Shown here: piece after piece, positions 9,614 to 22,684 of the stretch | Numbering within the stretch: position 1 is the stretch's first letter | Layout: every line of letters begins with the position of its first letter | Assembly (NCBI GenBank): GCA_032690845.1 | Contig: CM064417.1 | Location: 17,824,501 to 17,888,500 of the forward strand | Direction: 5' to 3' | DNA length: 64,000 nt | Origin: Eleusine coracana subsp. coracana | Lineage: Eukaryota; Streptophyta; Magnoliopsida; Poales; Poaceae | Program-made: the position numbers and the translations under genes | Notes under the pieces: generated by a model | The model's input: only the letters and a program-made list of their open reading frames with translations | What the model was told of the DNA's origin: nothing | Database searches by the model: none

Positions 9614-12600
9614 GTCTGGCTGCTGCTTCTCTTTCCCCCCATCCCCCCTCCACTGCGGACGCGTCGATCTCTCGTAGGCTAGTTGGTAGAATCTTTATTA
9701 GCTCCAAATGCATAGGGCATATTGTGTCGGCAAAAGGATGTGGTTACTTTGCCAATTTACACGTTATCCATCTTGAGTATATGTTAATTTGCAGCAGCAT
9801 AGTGTTTCTCGTGAAAAATTGGGAAGCTGCACGAGACAAACTAGGGTGCGATTTTATAGAGCTTTATTATTCTTTGATACTAAATATGTCAAACTGGAAC
9901 TCATGATGCGCTACAGGACTAGACTCAGTTGAGTTCAAAACTCTCAGCGGAAGTCATGATGCTGTTCTGCTTCGTTTATAATGTTATAAACCTTCCCTCG
10001 ACCTGCCTCAGGTTCATCATATACTTCATCATATCTATGTATATGTTCTTCAGTGTGTTTATCCTTGTCACCTGCCTCAAGTTCCCACCTATTAGGCTAT
10101 CACACCCATAACATATATATGATTTTCTATAAAATCAGTATTTTTAGAGTAACAGGGTTTCCCCCAGTCCATTATGCCGAAGCAGGCAAGACCAGAAACA
10201 ATTTTACAGCGCCAATTTGATACTCGAGCCAACTGCTCAAGTCTCACTTTCACAGTGGACGTCAAAAGATTCTCTCAAACAGGAAACCAAAACATGAAGG
10301 CGTAGCCTCTTGGTCGATTATCTTACTCCTATAATTCTTGCGTCAACATCAGGTTCAGTAGCCTCCACCCCCAGGTCCGACCATTTCCAGCCTCAGCACA
10401 GTTTCCTTCAGAAGTGCCAGGGAACTGTCCAAGGCCTCCACTTCATCACAGGAATGCCCAGCTTCTCAGCATGTTGACATTATTGATCACCTGGCTCCAG
10501 ACAACACCCATATTCCTCCAGGAACCATTCTGGAAACAAAAACTATTTCTCAGCTTCCATAAAGCCCTTATAGCGGCTGCTGTGAACATATTAAGCTACA
10601 CTGCACGGATACGGATACGGATATGTGTATCGGTATCCGGCAGATGCGGATACGTCGATACGCCATTTTTCTAGAAAACCCGATACGTGGATACGTTTTA
10701 CTTTTTTTATATAAGAAAAGTAACAATAATTTGAGCTATAATATGGGCTTACAAGCCTAGCAGGAGTTAACGGTTCATAAGACAACCCAATTTAACATGA
10801 GAAAACATTGCACAGATGCTACAAATCATGTGAGGCTGGCAGGAGAGCCAGTACACAGCCATCTGGTGGGCTAGGGATCGTACCATACTAAGCCTAAACG
10901 TATCCCCTAGCAGGCCAAACTGGCCCAATACGTATCGGCTGAAGTATCCGATTTTCTGCTATTTATTTTTATTCGGATACTTGGTGGATACATATCCAAG
11001 ACGTATCCAACGCGTATCTGTATCGGATACGTATCCAAGTATCCGATACTCTGCACCTTGAAGTATCCGTGTTTCATAGATATTAAGGACAATAAACTTC
11101 TTTCTACTTAACCAATAAGTAGCCAGCAGCATTTCAAAGTTAATAATTTTCCTAATATCAAACACTATAGAAATCTCTTCCCAGATTCTACTAGCAATCA
11201 CGCAGTCAAAAAACTGGTGGTGGACTGATTCTTGTTCACAGCAGAATAGACAACTGTTATCTTCTATTACCCTTCTTTTAGACAAGTTATCTCTAGTGAG
11301 CACTTTATTATTTGAGATAAGCCAGAGGAAGAATTGGACCCCTGGTGGGATTTTCAAGCTCTAGACTGCTGGTGTAAAGACCGGAGTAATACCTCGAAAA
11401 TTAATAATTCCATAGAGGGATTGAGAAGAGTAGACACCAGAGGTGTTGTATTGCCAAATAGGAATATCTTCCTCCTCAGTTAATCTAATGAGAGAGGCTA
11501 ACTGCACCACCACCTCCCATTTCCTCATCAGCTGGGCATCAACATGCCGTCTAAAGGTGCATTTTAGCTCAACACCATTCCAAAATTCTGCTACTAACTT
11601 AGATTGTTCATTGACTAAAATGTATAGATCCCAATGTTGGACTAGTAGGCTAGAAGGGCCTAGCCCATTATCCTCCCAAAACCTCACTCTCTTGCCATTA
11701 CCTAATTTCCATCTAAACCCGAATTTAACAGCTTGTGCTGCCCACAAGACACCTTTCCAAAACTGTGAACAACCACTGTTTGCACAGGTGAAGATGTTTG
11801 GGTTATAGGTATTATAATTAAAGTCAACTATTTCTTTCCATAACTTCCCATCATCCCTAAATTATCTTTTGATCCAAGAACCTAAAAGGCATAAATTCAG
11901 GTCAAGATCTGGGATACCAAGTCCCCCATGCTCTTTCTTTTGGCACACAGTCAGTCAGTTAGCTAGATGATATGACCTATGCCCATCAAAGTTGTTCAAC
12001 AGACAATGTACCATGTGGGTGTTGATGAGATGCATGGCCCACTTATGAAATTTGATGAAGGAGAGTAAATAAATTGGCATACTTGATAGTCAGGTCTTAA
12101 TTAGGACTACTCTTCCAGCATAAGAAGGTAACCTCCCTCTCTAACCAGCTATACGTGTAATAATCTTATCTACTAAGGATTGTACATCCTCTCTTCTTAG
12201 TTTGCTGTAGTGGAGAGGAACCCCAAGATATTTCATTGGCAGTTCACCGGTAGGACACCCCAAAACATGTGAGATCTCATGAACCTGTTGCTCAGGCTTT
12301 GGTCAACATTCTAGTCAAAACATCGCCACTAAGTTAAACAGCAAAGGACAGAGGGGATCTCCTTGCCTCAGCACCTTGCCGGTTTTGAAGGTATTACTCT
12401 CAGCCCCATTCAACATAACACTCACTGAACCATCAAGCACAATGCTTTTGATCCAGCCTATCCACTTCTCCACAGCCTCTAGACACAAGAATCTCTATGA
12501 GGAAGTCCCAGTTAACTTGATCGTATCCTTTCTCATAATCTAAGTGTTAGTGTAGCAAAGTTAGGCCTACACAAATCTAGTTTCCCCTCATAAAGACTGA

Positions 12601-15600
12601 GACATATTCATAAAATCCTGTTTAACCACGTCCCAAAACTTTTGATAAAAAATAAATGGGAGACCATCCGGTCCAGGGGCTCCATCTGAGTATGAGCTAA
12701 ACACTGCCTGTTTGACCTCATCCTCGGTGAATGGAGCCTGAAGCAAATCATTTTCTGCTGTAGAAACTAACTCACTATCCTGCTATATGTTTGCATCTAT
12801 GGAGAACTCTCCCTATCCTCCCTTTTGAAAAGGTCCTTATAGAAATCAGTGGAAATTTTAAGCATACCCTCTGTGTCATTTATTAACCCATTTGGTCCTT
12901 CTAGGCCCACAATCGTTTTCTTTCTACTTCTCTGGTTAGCCACCGCCTAAAATTAGGCCGTGTTTCTATCGCCTTCTAGAATATTTCTATCTCTTGACTT
13001 TGTCTAGCCTTAATTTCTTCTAAAGCCCAAAGTTTATCTTGCTGTTTAGAAATCTGGTTTATTCTCTGTCGTTCTACTCTGGTCAGCTCTCTAGATTCTG
13101 ACTCTATGTCAAGTTTGTTAAACTCCTCTGAAATACATTGTTTGTGTTTATTCTGTTCAGCCGCTACGTTGGCTGCCCAGCCTCTAGTGATCCTTCTAAA
13201 GGTTCTCATCCTAAATTGCCAAATATCTGAAGGATCAGTAAAGCTACATTTCTTAACTACCTCTTTGAAATCTGGTCTTTCCAGCCACCATTTTTCAAAC
13301 CTGAACTTCTTTTTACCAAAACAAAAACATATTGTCCCCCGAGTCAACTAGTAGAGGGGTATGATCACTATTATTTTTAAACAAAGCTCTAACTGTAGTA
13401 AGAGGAAAAGCACTGTCCCAATCAGTGGAAGTAACAAATCTATCTAACTTTGCCATAATTGAATCCTGCTGATTATTTGGACCAGGTGTACAACCTATTA
13501 GCAGTGTGTAGTTCTAGCATAGCCCACTTATTTACCCACTCATTGAATTTGTCAGCCCATTTTTGGTTATAATTCCCATTGCTCTTGTGTCAGAACTACA
13601 TCTAGATAAGTTAAAATCTCCTCGCACTAAAATAGGGCCTTGCCTAGAATGAGAACAGAATCTAATTCATCTAAGAAATTGTGTCTACCCTCCTCAGGGA
13701 GAACCATAGACCACTACTAGTTTCCACTGAAAATTAGTCTTCCTATCTTGAACCATAATAGTAACTGAATAGTCTAATTTGTCACCTACTACTATATCAA
13801 ATATATCAGTTCTAAAACCAACCAGGATGCCACCTGCAGTCCCTTTAGCTGGTAAAAAGTGCCAAGTAAAACCAGTATTCCCTGCTAGAGCTCTAAGGTA
13901 ACCATCAGTAAAATCCTCTCTTAGTTTCCATGACTCTCTTAGAGCTATAAAATCAGTATGCCATTTGTAACTAAGAGACTGATTTGTTGATGCTGATCCT
14001 TTGTACAGTGTGACTGTTTACTTCTTTGCACAAGAAGATGAAGAGTGTATCTTGAAGGCTACAAAAGAAAATTTGCTCAAACCTGTGACAGTACCTTTCA
14101 TGGAAGGTCATGGTCAGGAGTTCAAGCAACCATGTGGAACGGGAATCGATGTCTCTCTGTTTGAGGAATCTGATCTAACTAAGGTTGGTGAAGGTGGTAT
14201 ATTCCCTGTTGCATTCAAAGTGGAAATGGCTGTGTCAAGAAAGGAACAATTAGAAGAGCAGCATGAGAATGAAGCATCAAAGTGTCTGGTTAAATTTGCT
14301 ATATTTGTGCTGAAAGACAATGCAGAATATGGTATTCGAGTTGTGCAGCAGATCTTATGGGTAAACGGAACTAGATATGTCTTGCAAGAGATATATGGTA
14401 TTGGCAACAAAGCTGACAGGGATAGTGATGGGGATGATTCTGGGAAAGAATGTGTTATTTGTCTTTCAGAACCAAGAGATACAACTGTTCTTCCATGCCG
14501 GCATATGGTGAGCTATCTTGTCACACTGAATGTCCTCTAGATAAAGCAACATTAGTCTGTAACACTGCCTATCTAAACTAGTTTTGAATGAGGTTATGGC
14601 TCCCTTCTGTATCCCTCAAACTGTAGGGAACACTAATTGATCAGTGGATTGTTTTTAGTTATTGTAGTTGTAGAAGTAAAAGGAAGATTAAGGCTGGAAG
14701 CAAGGAATAGGGTATTCAAGCTAACAGTTCCATGTGTATTGTCAAATGTCAACCAAACCTTAAAATATGATTACAACTACCATCATGTTAGTAGGCATAG
14801 TATATTAGCTCTCTTCTTCCATTTTCTAGTTCACACAATGTCTACCTACTTCTTTCTCTTACAGTTGAAACAGGAAATAATGTGAGCATAATACACTTTT
14901 GTTATTCATTTCTGGGTACAATACTAGTCTACTTTTCTGATGTAAGAATGTGTACTTAATATCTCGTTTTGCAATATGATTTTAAGACATAAATTAAAAG
15001 GCTGCGCTGGAAGCAAAACTCACCCAAACAGGGTTGTTTTGTATCTTTCTAGTGCTACCTTTTAACATTATGCGATGTGAAATGAGCCTAATTGTAGAGT
15101 CTAACATCAACGTTCCTCAATTTTTGCATTTATAAATTTCACCTCAATTTTTGCATTTATAAATTTCAAATTTTTGGGAAAAAATCAATTAAGAACTTAG
15201 AAGCTGCAATATTTACTGCTCTTTTGTCATATGCTATACCTTTCAGATGATCTCTTAATAGAATGCTATTCCCTCCGTTTCAAAATTATTGTCGTCATTG
15301 ACTTTTTTTGTTATCTTTAACCATTCGTCTTATTCAAAATATTTGTTCAAATATTATATGTTATGAGTTATATTTAAATTTTATCTAGTGATAAATCAAA
15401 TCATGAGAAAATATATTATATTTTTAAAATATTTTGAATAAGATGAACGGTCAAAGGTAGCGAAAAAAGTCAATGACGATAATAATTTTGGAACGGAGGG
15501 AGTAGTATGCTACTACCCTTGGGAACGACCATGGCTTGTGTATTCTTGAAGGCTTGAACATTTTTAGCCTCTTGTTTTTGAGAATCTGTCAAAACATAAT

Positions 15601-15772
15601 ATGTTTTTCATTTTTGCAGTGTTTGTGCCGGGAGTGTGCTCAACTTTTAAGGATTCAAACCAACAAATGCCCAATATGCAGGCAGCCTGTTGAGCATCTT
15701 CTCGAGATTGAGATTGATATGAAATCCGGTGGTCATCAAGGAGCGCAATTGTTAAGAGAGCATGAAGTCTAA
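9333..15772 (+). CDS. LOG2-LIKE (LUL) RING-type E3 ubiquitin ligase, three exons
   Basis: The exons 9,333-9,613, 14,009-14,507 and 15,620-15,772 join in frame into a 310-residue protein. It starts MGNIGSRSG, a good N-myristoylation signal (Gly2, Ser6), then a Pro-rich stretch (about 10-55), then a domain typical of the family (about 60-240, with KFAIFVLKDNAEYGIRVVQQ and ILWVNGTRYVLQEIYG), then a C3HC4 RING (ligands in CVIC, LPCRH, CLCREC and KCPIC). Arabidopsis LOG2 and LUL proteins are membrane-associated ligases; LOG2 acts with GDU1 in amino acid export. Substrate here is unknown. All splice sites are GT/AG and the frame is intact, so this is the one gene in the window that looks functional. 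The 4.4-kb first intron is swollen by a LINE and a hAT element. Confidence 0.9.
10142..13959 (-). mobile_element. L1-type LINE remnant in LUL intron 1
   Basis: Minus-strand pieces follow the order of a plant L1 ORF2: an endonuclease-like part (about 13,350-13,950, DFIALRES and GGILVGF), a linker (12,976-13,347), reverse transcriptase blocks (APGPDGLPFIFYQKFW near 12,650; YEKGYDQVNWDFL near 12,530; RQGDPLCPLLFN near 12,350; VHEISHVLGCP near 12,270), and a C-terminal zinc-knuckle region (10,959-11,747; CLFCCEQESVHHQFFDC). It resumes at 10,142-10,587 after a hAT insertion (KLRNSFCFQN). The YADD catalytic box is missing: only a dozen or so codons separate RQGDP from VHEISH. Stops and frameshifts are frequent. 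The right boundary is uncertain by about 30 bp. Confidence 0.85.
10596..11079. mobile_element. Non-autonomous hAT-like element inside the LINE
   Basis: The 484-bp insertion is flanked by a perfect 8-bp duplication ATATTAAG (10,588-10,595 and 11,080-11,087). Its ends form imperfect inverted repeats, CTACACTGCACGGATAC on the left and the complement of GTATCCGTGTTTCATAG on the right. Many GGATACG/CGTATCC units fill both sub-terminal regions. An 8-bp duplication fits the hAT superfamily. No transposase is present. Removing it restores the LINE reading across the site. Confidence 0.75.
14009..14507 (+). CDS. LUL exon 2 (family domain and first half of RING)
   Basis: The acceptor is TTTGTACAG|TGTGAC. 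It encodes SVTVYFFAQEDEECILKATK onwards, the QPCGTG motif and the first RING half up to CRHM. The donor ATG|GTGAGC is in phase 0. The intron-exon split inside the RING finger after CRHM leads straight into CLCREC in exon 3. Confidence 0.92.
15269..15502. mobile_element. Stowaway-type MITE in LUL intron 2
   Basis: The ends are TTCCCTCCGTTTCAAAATTA and the complement of TAATTTTGGAACGGAGGGAG, the classic grass Stowaway (Tc1/mariner) terminus. TA is present on both sides (15,267-15,268 and 15,503-15,504). Inner arms are also complementary (GTCATTGACTTTTTT and AAAAAAGTCAATGAC), so the whole 234 bp can fold into a hairpin. Confidence 0.92.
15620..15772 (+). CDS. LUL exon 3 (second half of RING and C terminus)
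   Basis: The acceptor is TTTTTGCAG|TGTTTG. It encodes CLCRECAQLLRIQTNKCPIC, then the conserved RQPVEHLLEIEI segment and a tail ending HEV before TAA at 15,770-15,772. The following bases to about 15,950 are the likely 3' UTR. Confidence 0.92.
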   Translation, partial: CLCRECAQLLRIQTNKCPICRQPVEHLLEIEIDMKSGGHQGAQLLREHEV

Positions 15773-18700
15773 TACAATCACTAGCAATTTGGCTGTATAT
15801 TCTGTGCATGTATAGGGTTTTAGGTGTACATTTCCTGTTGGCTTGAACTTTTATAGCCTTGACTTAACGTTTAGTTGCGAGACAGATCTCTATTCCATAA
15901 CATAGTTTGACCAGAACAGAGATCATGGTTTTGGTTTGCGTACTTAATTTAAATGGTATGCTATGAGTCTACCTGAAGATAAGGAGTACCTTGCGGTTTC
16001 CTAGTGGATGTTTTGTGATGCTCGGCTACTGAATCTGGTACGCCCTCAACAATGTTGAGATAGGCCAAGCATTTCTCAACAGCTTAAGATACTAGCGTGT
16101 GCCTACGGGTGTTCGAACACGGAATCAAAGTACTCTAATATAAAATATATCCTACAAGGTATTTGCATATATCAAAATATATCTTGAAACAAAGCGCTGA
16201 AAGTCGGTAGTTGAAGTTAATTAACATTCTAAAAGGTAGTCCATGTTAGTTAACCAAAGTACACTATTGTTTATTATCACGTTCAATATTCAAAACGGTG
16301 TCATAAGAATATTTGATTTACTTGGCTAATGCATGTGCGTTGCTACGGGTGATGAAAATTTCATATAACACGAGAAGAATACTGACTACTATCTTTGTTC
16401 AAAAAATAATAATATTTTAAAAGTTCATGGCAGTACCTTCACATTCTTCATGTTTTCACATTTAGAATAGGAGTAGTAATTCAAGACCCATGCTGCCTAC
16501 TCTAAAATGACCATATTCGCTTTGTCTAAAATAAGAATTTTTTTTTGCAAAAGTTACTGGATCAAAACTGGAAAGTGTATAAATTAATATATCTCAGAAC
16601 AATAATCAGCAACAGTACCATTGACCGAAAAGTGTATGAATTTTTCTCTCTATGTAACAACATTATTTTTTCTGTAAAAAATGAGTAATTCTCACATTTA
16701 TTAGAAAAGGATATCATAATTTATATATCCAAACTGAAAACATAAAAGATGTCAAATCTATATATTCAGATGCAGACTGGGTACCAACTCTTACGAAATA
16801 TGGTTGAGTTGTGCTGGTAGTGTTCTTCCATCCTGCTAGTGCAATAGTTTTTCATCTCGACTTTCAAAACATGAATCTCATGCCATCATTGAGTATTTGC
16901 TAGTGTAGGGACCATGGCAAATAAGAAAGTCATTTCAAGCAATCTTTAAGAATAAGACAAGGATATGACAATGAGATAACAATCTGCATACTAATTATTA
17001 GTGGATAGATCCATGCATAATTTTCTTGGATGCCAAATCCATAGCATGACAATAGGTGAATCCAAGTGCCTAACCAGAACCATCAGTTGTTATTGCTATA
17101 AAAAACATATGGTGTATACTACAAGTCGCACCTATTCCTCGTTGGACCTCTCTGTCGCCGTCTCTCTGTTGCCACCGTTGAGCTCCATCCGGTGAGCTTC
17201 TCTCCTCGTGATCCCTATCAGCATGCTCCTTGGTTCAGGCGCAATGCGTTGGTGCGCATGCGTGTAGACATGGTCGCCGCACTGCCGTCACCGCCGCCGA
17301 GCGCCGCCATGCCCTAGCTCTGGTCGTCATGGCCACAGAACGGGCTACACGGCCTAGATCCCGTGTGAAAGCATGAGATCTGCTCCCTAACTCTATAGCC
17401 TCCTTTGTTTCTTGGTTCTGATTGGACCACCCCGTATCTGATTGTCTGAGATTTAATAAAAATCCTTAAAATTGCTAAAAATTTAAATAAATCATAAAAA
17501 TCAACCAGCAGTCAAACTGAGCCAAACTAAATTTTATTGGATTCTATTTCATATGAGCTTTTTTTTAAAAAAAATGCTAAATTGCAAAATTTCCTCATGT
17601 GAATTTCTCTGTATTTTAATTTATTTAAATGCTAAATAAATTCACTAGTAATTTTCTATACTTATTAAAATCTTAGGATTTTTCATGATTAACAAAATGT
17701 GTTTATGTATCACCATGATTTATGCATTGACCATATCTGTTACATTTTAGGCTCTAGCATTTATTAGGCAGTTCTATGTGTACAAATTCCCGTAAATAAA
17801 TTGCTTGGAATAAAAATGTGAAACTTAGTACAAATGTTGTTCATGCATGTATCTATCCATAGTAAATCACTGGAAGCTAAGTGAAAATACTTAACATAAA
17901 TTAAACATACCTTTAAGCAATAGCTAAATTAATTTTAATATAAGAGTCCATGAAGAAAATACATCGAATGGTATTTTGAGCATATTTTCAATTCTGGTCA
18001 GTACCATGTATTTCATAATGTGATGATTTGCTACATGTTGCATGACTCATATTGTTGTATTATTTTCATTCTTAACTATTGAGACATGCATATTATAGGA
18101 ACTCTTGTTGATTGTTGACGTCATTTCGAGCACCATTTCATATATCAATAGGGTCCTATTTAGAGCATAAATGCTACCATTTTTATGTCACTAACTCCTG
18201 ATAATAGCAACATATTTGTATATATGTCATCCTGGAAGTTTAATGCAAAATAGCAAGAACGACATTATGTACACAACAACGGACTTGGAATCAAAAGAGA
18301 CAAGTTGTAGTAGAAAAAGCCCAGGTGTCGATCAGCACAGGGGTGATTTGGGATGATCAAGGCTAGCCCACCTACCAATTCTTCTAGAAGAAAGTTATTC
18401 GTACCAATTTTTGAACATATTCATCATGAAGAGATAAAAGAAAACTCCAAAATTCAAAACATGCAATGCAAGGCTATACTTCGAAAAACCTAACAAACAG
18501 TCTTACATGAAAGCTACAAAAGACTTGAGAACTGACTTGGAGAAGACGTCATGCTGAACACTAGTCGTGACGATCGGCATTGTTTCCCAAGAAACTGACT
18601 CTGTCTCGTGGTGCAAGCATATAAATACTTGTAAAACCTAATGATGCGAGACACGCCGTCGGAGGGACAATAGAACTCATAAGTTTAGAGCCATTGGGGC

Positions 18701-19759
18701 TTGGCCTCGTTCTTCATGATCTCTAGTTGCTAGGGCTTAGCTTAGCTAACCTATCCAAATCAACAATCGTAAGATTGAAAACTTGGAGTTTCAAGGACTG
18801 CTTTTGCTTCAAGTGATCCATTAAGTTAGGACTATTAGATGGTGATATATCTTGTACTATGTATATCAAAGTATTATTGAATATGTTGATGAATGGTTTT
18901 CATTTTTTGATTATCAAGATTTTATGGTCTTACATGTGCTTGTTTTAATGCTTTGTACATAAGCTAAGTGCTTAGATGCTATCTTGATCGTACTCCGGAT
19001 CTTGTATATACTATATTTGCATGTGTCTCTACTTATGCACGGTAGTAGATGTGTGTAGAGTAGAAGTTGGTAAACCAAATACGATAACTGGTCGTGACAG
19101 AGCTTGTCAGAAAAGCATCACTTTTCTACTGATCTTCAGTTCCTAATATCCAAGTAATTTCATTTATGATGCTATTTGATTATATTTTATGGTTATGATC
19201 TCAACTAGTAGAAATAGATTAATTCACTAAACAACTTTTATAAGTCTTTCTACGAATTTAAACAAACTTCATTAAAAATTCTTTATGTTGATCAACAAAT
19301 CAGTGTGTCGATTGGCACAACCCCTCCCCCCCTCCACCCCCCCTCCCCCGCTCTTCGAAACCAACCTCACGCTCACTAGAAACCTACACTTTAACTTTTA
19401 CTAGTAATTTTGCTTAGTTCTCACTGGTCTCTATGAATTCGATTAAACCTTAAAATACTCTGAGAGAAAAAGACTATAATGTATACCGTCTACTTGCGGT
19501 ATATAAATAAGTGTGTATAAACGACCAAAAATTCTGTCGTACCGCGAGTCGGTACTTTGTTGTCGCACACGAAAAATTGGGTGCCAAGTGACCAAGTGAA
19601 AACGCAAAATGTTAGATGAAATTGACACTGGCTCCGTGAAACGGTGAGCGATTGAACAAAGGAAAGATTGTCGGCCGTATTTTTAAGCTCCTATCAAAGA
19701 AAGTGGCAAAGAAATAGGTTGTGGAGTTGGGCCATATGAAGGATTCGGCCCTTCAAAAA
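15773..19759. other. AT-rich intergenic DNA with unclassified repeat remnants
   Basis: No coding frame with a recognisable domain was found. A short GC-rich part (17,150-17,360) and a segment at about 18,280-19,350 with a TATAAATA box near 18,619, and a C-rich run at 19,321-19,350, resemble LTR pieces, but no paired ends or TSDs were found. The phrases GTGTCGATCAGCACA (18,326) and GTGTCGATTGGCACA (19,311) are related. Family unknown. Confidence 0.4.
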
Positions 19760-20434
19760 TGGAATAGCAACATTAGTGACAAACATTGTTATCGCAGATT
19801 TCTTGAGACAAAAGGTGGGCCCGTAGCTGAGAATTATTGTAATGATGATTTTTATCCGTTAAAAGCATTATAAACACCAACATATGGGACCAGACATTAA
19901 ATTAAGCTGAAAAGTGGGCCCCTTACGTTATCCTTAGGACAACACATGCGTAGCGTAGCATGAGTGATGGTGTCGTTTCATCAAGAATGGTTGTTGGGTC
20001 CGGCATGTGGGACTCAGCACGCGGATATTTAGTGATGGTTTGTTTCGGCAAAAAACGGCGAAAGCACCCGACAAGTGGGCTTATTGTGACATCATGATGA
20101 TGTACACATGCTACTGTTTATACCGGTGATGATTATTTCCGTCACTAGTGCCCGAGGAACCGCGACTGGTGGGTCCGCTTGGTGCTGACTCAGCATTGCC
20201 CGCGTTAGTGACGTATCGTTCTGTCGCAAATGATTGAAACAACGATGATTGGTGGGCCCTAAAAAATGGTTCACATCAGAAAAGTGTTATTGATGTGCGT
20301 TTTAGTGATGGGCCTCAAATTTTCATCATTAAATACTCGAGATTTCTTTAGTGACAAAAATCCATCACTAATTAATGATGAAATATAGTTTTGTTACTAA
20401 ATTATTGTCACTTATCATATAATATCTTGTAGTG
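19760..20434. mobile_element. Right end of a CACTA-like element
   Basis: The right end ATATAATATCTTGTAGTG (ending 20,434) is the complement of a CACTACAAGA terminus. Sub-terminal units related to TTAGTGACAAA and TTAGTGATGG recur from about 19,770 to 20,400 in the pattern seen in grass CACTA ends. I did not find the matching left terminus, so the left boundary is a guess and the copy may be truncated. Confidence 0.5.
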
Positions 20435-22684
20435 TAATATCACAAACTAGCAACAGTTTAGAACACACCATAGATACTAACTGGCCAACAAGAATGTGAT
20501 GTTGATGTAAACCAGAACTTGATAAACTCTCCAATCTATAACTTAGACAAGCATGATCTAGAGATGAGGAACCACAAGTTCCGTATGCACCTAGGAGAAG
20601 AATCATCTAATCACACACTTTAACAACTGGCAAGATCGGCAACAACAATTGATATCCTACCTTACAGGGGCGCTGACCCTAGACTATATGGCATGCAGGC
20701 TAGCCAAAACACCCGACCCGACTCGAATGCAACTAAAAATTGAATCGGGCTTAACACAACCCGATACTGTTTTGATGCCTGGGACTTGTATGAAACTAAT
20801 TTGAGCTTGGGGCTGGATTGATAACCTTTCCAATGAGCATTTACTCAACCTAGTCCAACTCTGAACAACTCAATTATGGTATTTTTACTCCGCATATGTT
20901 TGGTTGAACCCGTACCAAGTCCGAATTGAGTTAGAATTCTGTATGTTGTGATTTCGTGATTAGGTGGATTCGAGGACGTATAGAACTTGCAAGGAAGGTA
21001 TTTCAATCCTTTAGAAAGGCCTATAGCAACTGAATAGGATCCTTAGTTTCTATAAATAGCACAACCATTGATCCAATCTAAACACTTTGCTTCTATCCTC
21101 TATTGTTTTCATTCTTGTTCACATTAGTCCCATGAAAATCCTGTATGTCATAGCATGACTAGCTGATAGTACCTCGTTATTCCTTTCATGATCCACACCC
21201 TTTGAGAATGAGGCAAATAGAATATTAAAAGTCTTAAAAACATCATCTTCTGAAATATATGGAAAATGACACTTGTTTTCAGTATTGGCAGCTGTAATGA
21301 TTTGATGAGTCCAGAGGGTACGTTACCAATGAAGTGTTTTCAGTATTGACAGCTGTAATGATTTGATGAGTCCAGAGGGTACGTTATCAATAAAGAATTA
21401 AATAGGTTAAGGGGTAAAACCCTAATCTCTCTCTCTCTTCTCCCTCTGCGCTACCATTTCTCTCTCCATGTGCCTCTATCCTCTGCTTTCCAGCCGCACC
21501 AGCAGCAAGTAGTGTTGCCGCAGCCCTTCCCTCCTCTCTCAGTTTAGTTCATAACACGACTAGATGGATGCACTTACTTCTAAATATATTTAGCAGCTAC
21601 AAGATTAAGATAGAGGCACATACTTATTGCAACAAGGTCTACCTTGATATTGGTTAACATGAGCTAAGGGTAGCCTCTCCTTCCATGATAGCATCATCTA
21701 CTTCTCTGTTGACTAAACTATGACATGAAAATTAGCAAAATCTTAGAACAACGAAATAGTGCATAACTGAGAGCAGACGTTGTTTACTGCCTAAGCAGTA
21801 GTAAAAAAATATACACACAGTGACCTGACATTGACATCATAGTTGACCTAATACACTGGGGAGTGACCTTGGATTCTGGCAAACCAGACTATTATGTTGT
21901 CTGGCAAAGAACAGATAGATTCCTTTGTACAAGCAAAGATTTTTAAGTCAACATTCATGTATAGAGTCTCAGCTGGAGTACTAGTACAAAAGTAGGCCGA
22001 CTAAAGCGTAGAAAAGGTCATTCCTCTCAGCATGTCCATGCCTCTGCATTCAACCAGAATAGCAACAGTAGTAGGGTAATTGTGTCCATAACACTGCTCT
22101 ATTGACGAGCATTGTAGCGTTGAGACAGGTAAAAAGTAGAGTTCACAAACAAACATGTGAACACGATAGTATTGAGGCAAGACAAAGTGTCATAACGGTT
22201 AGTGTTAACGTCATCTACTAACATCAAAGGCAAGACAGTGTGCCACACGCTCGAGATGTTGAGGGCGTGCGTCACACTGGGCGCCGATGAATTATCGTAT
22301 TTGTATGATCCAGGCCTCCCTAATCAGATCAGTTGCAGTCTTTCAAAATTGATTCACCTCATGCTTCTACAAGTCCAACTCTTTTAGATATACTGGATTA
22401 ACATAATTTCTTAGGAAAAAATGATACAAACACAGAAAACACATGCACCAGAAGGTCATCATTCAGACGGCAGTCAACATCTGATTGATAGAGGGTACCG
22501 ACAACTGATATATAAATCAATATTTAGAAATCATTTATAGAACCCTATAAATGAATAAGTAACAAGAACTCATGATTATATATCACTATATAACCCTATG
22601 ATGAACCCAGCTAGTTGTCACTAACGGCTAAATTAAAGCAGGCAGGAAGCCGATTCACATGCTAACTGACAGGGATGAGGTTGG
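20435..22684. other. AT-rich intergenic DNA before the retrotransposon stack
   Basis: No gene is recognised. It contains a CT-rich tract (21,424-21,445), a two-copy tandem repeat (21,274-21,395), and a TATAAATA-like box near 21,050. Open frames are short and without domain signatures. The last five bases, GTTGG (22,680-22,684), are the presumed left TSD of Copia A. Confidence 0.45.
21274..21395 (+). repeat. Two-copy tandem repeat, 61-bp unit
   Basis: Two adjacent units begin TGTTTTCAGTATTG at 21,274 and 21,335 and share GATTTGATGAGTCCAGAGGG. They differ at only a few positions, so the duplication is relatively recent. Confidence 0.85.

Noticed and set aside
9235..9906. Alternative frames across LUL exon 1
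   Set aside because: Only the frame starting at 9,333 gives the MGN start and joins in phase to exon 2 at 14,009.
16755..16900. Possible Copia RNase H trace (DADW-like phrase on plus strand)
   Set aside because: Only a few residues match and no neighbouring RT or integrase sequence was seen, so it cannot be supported.
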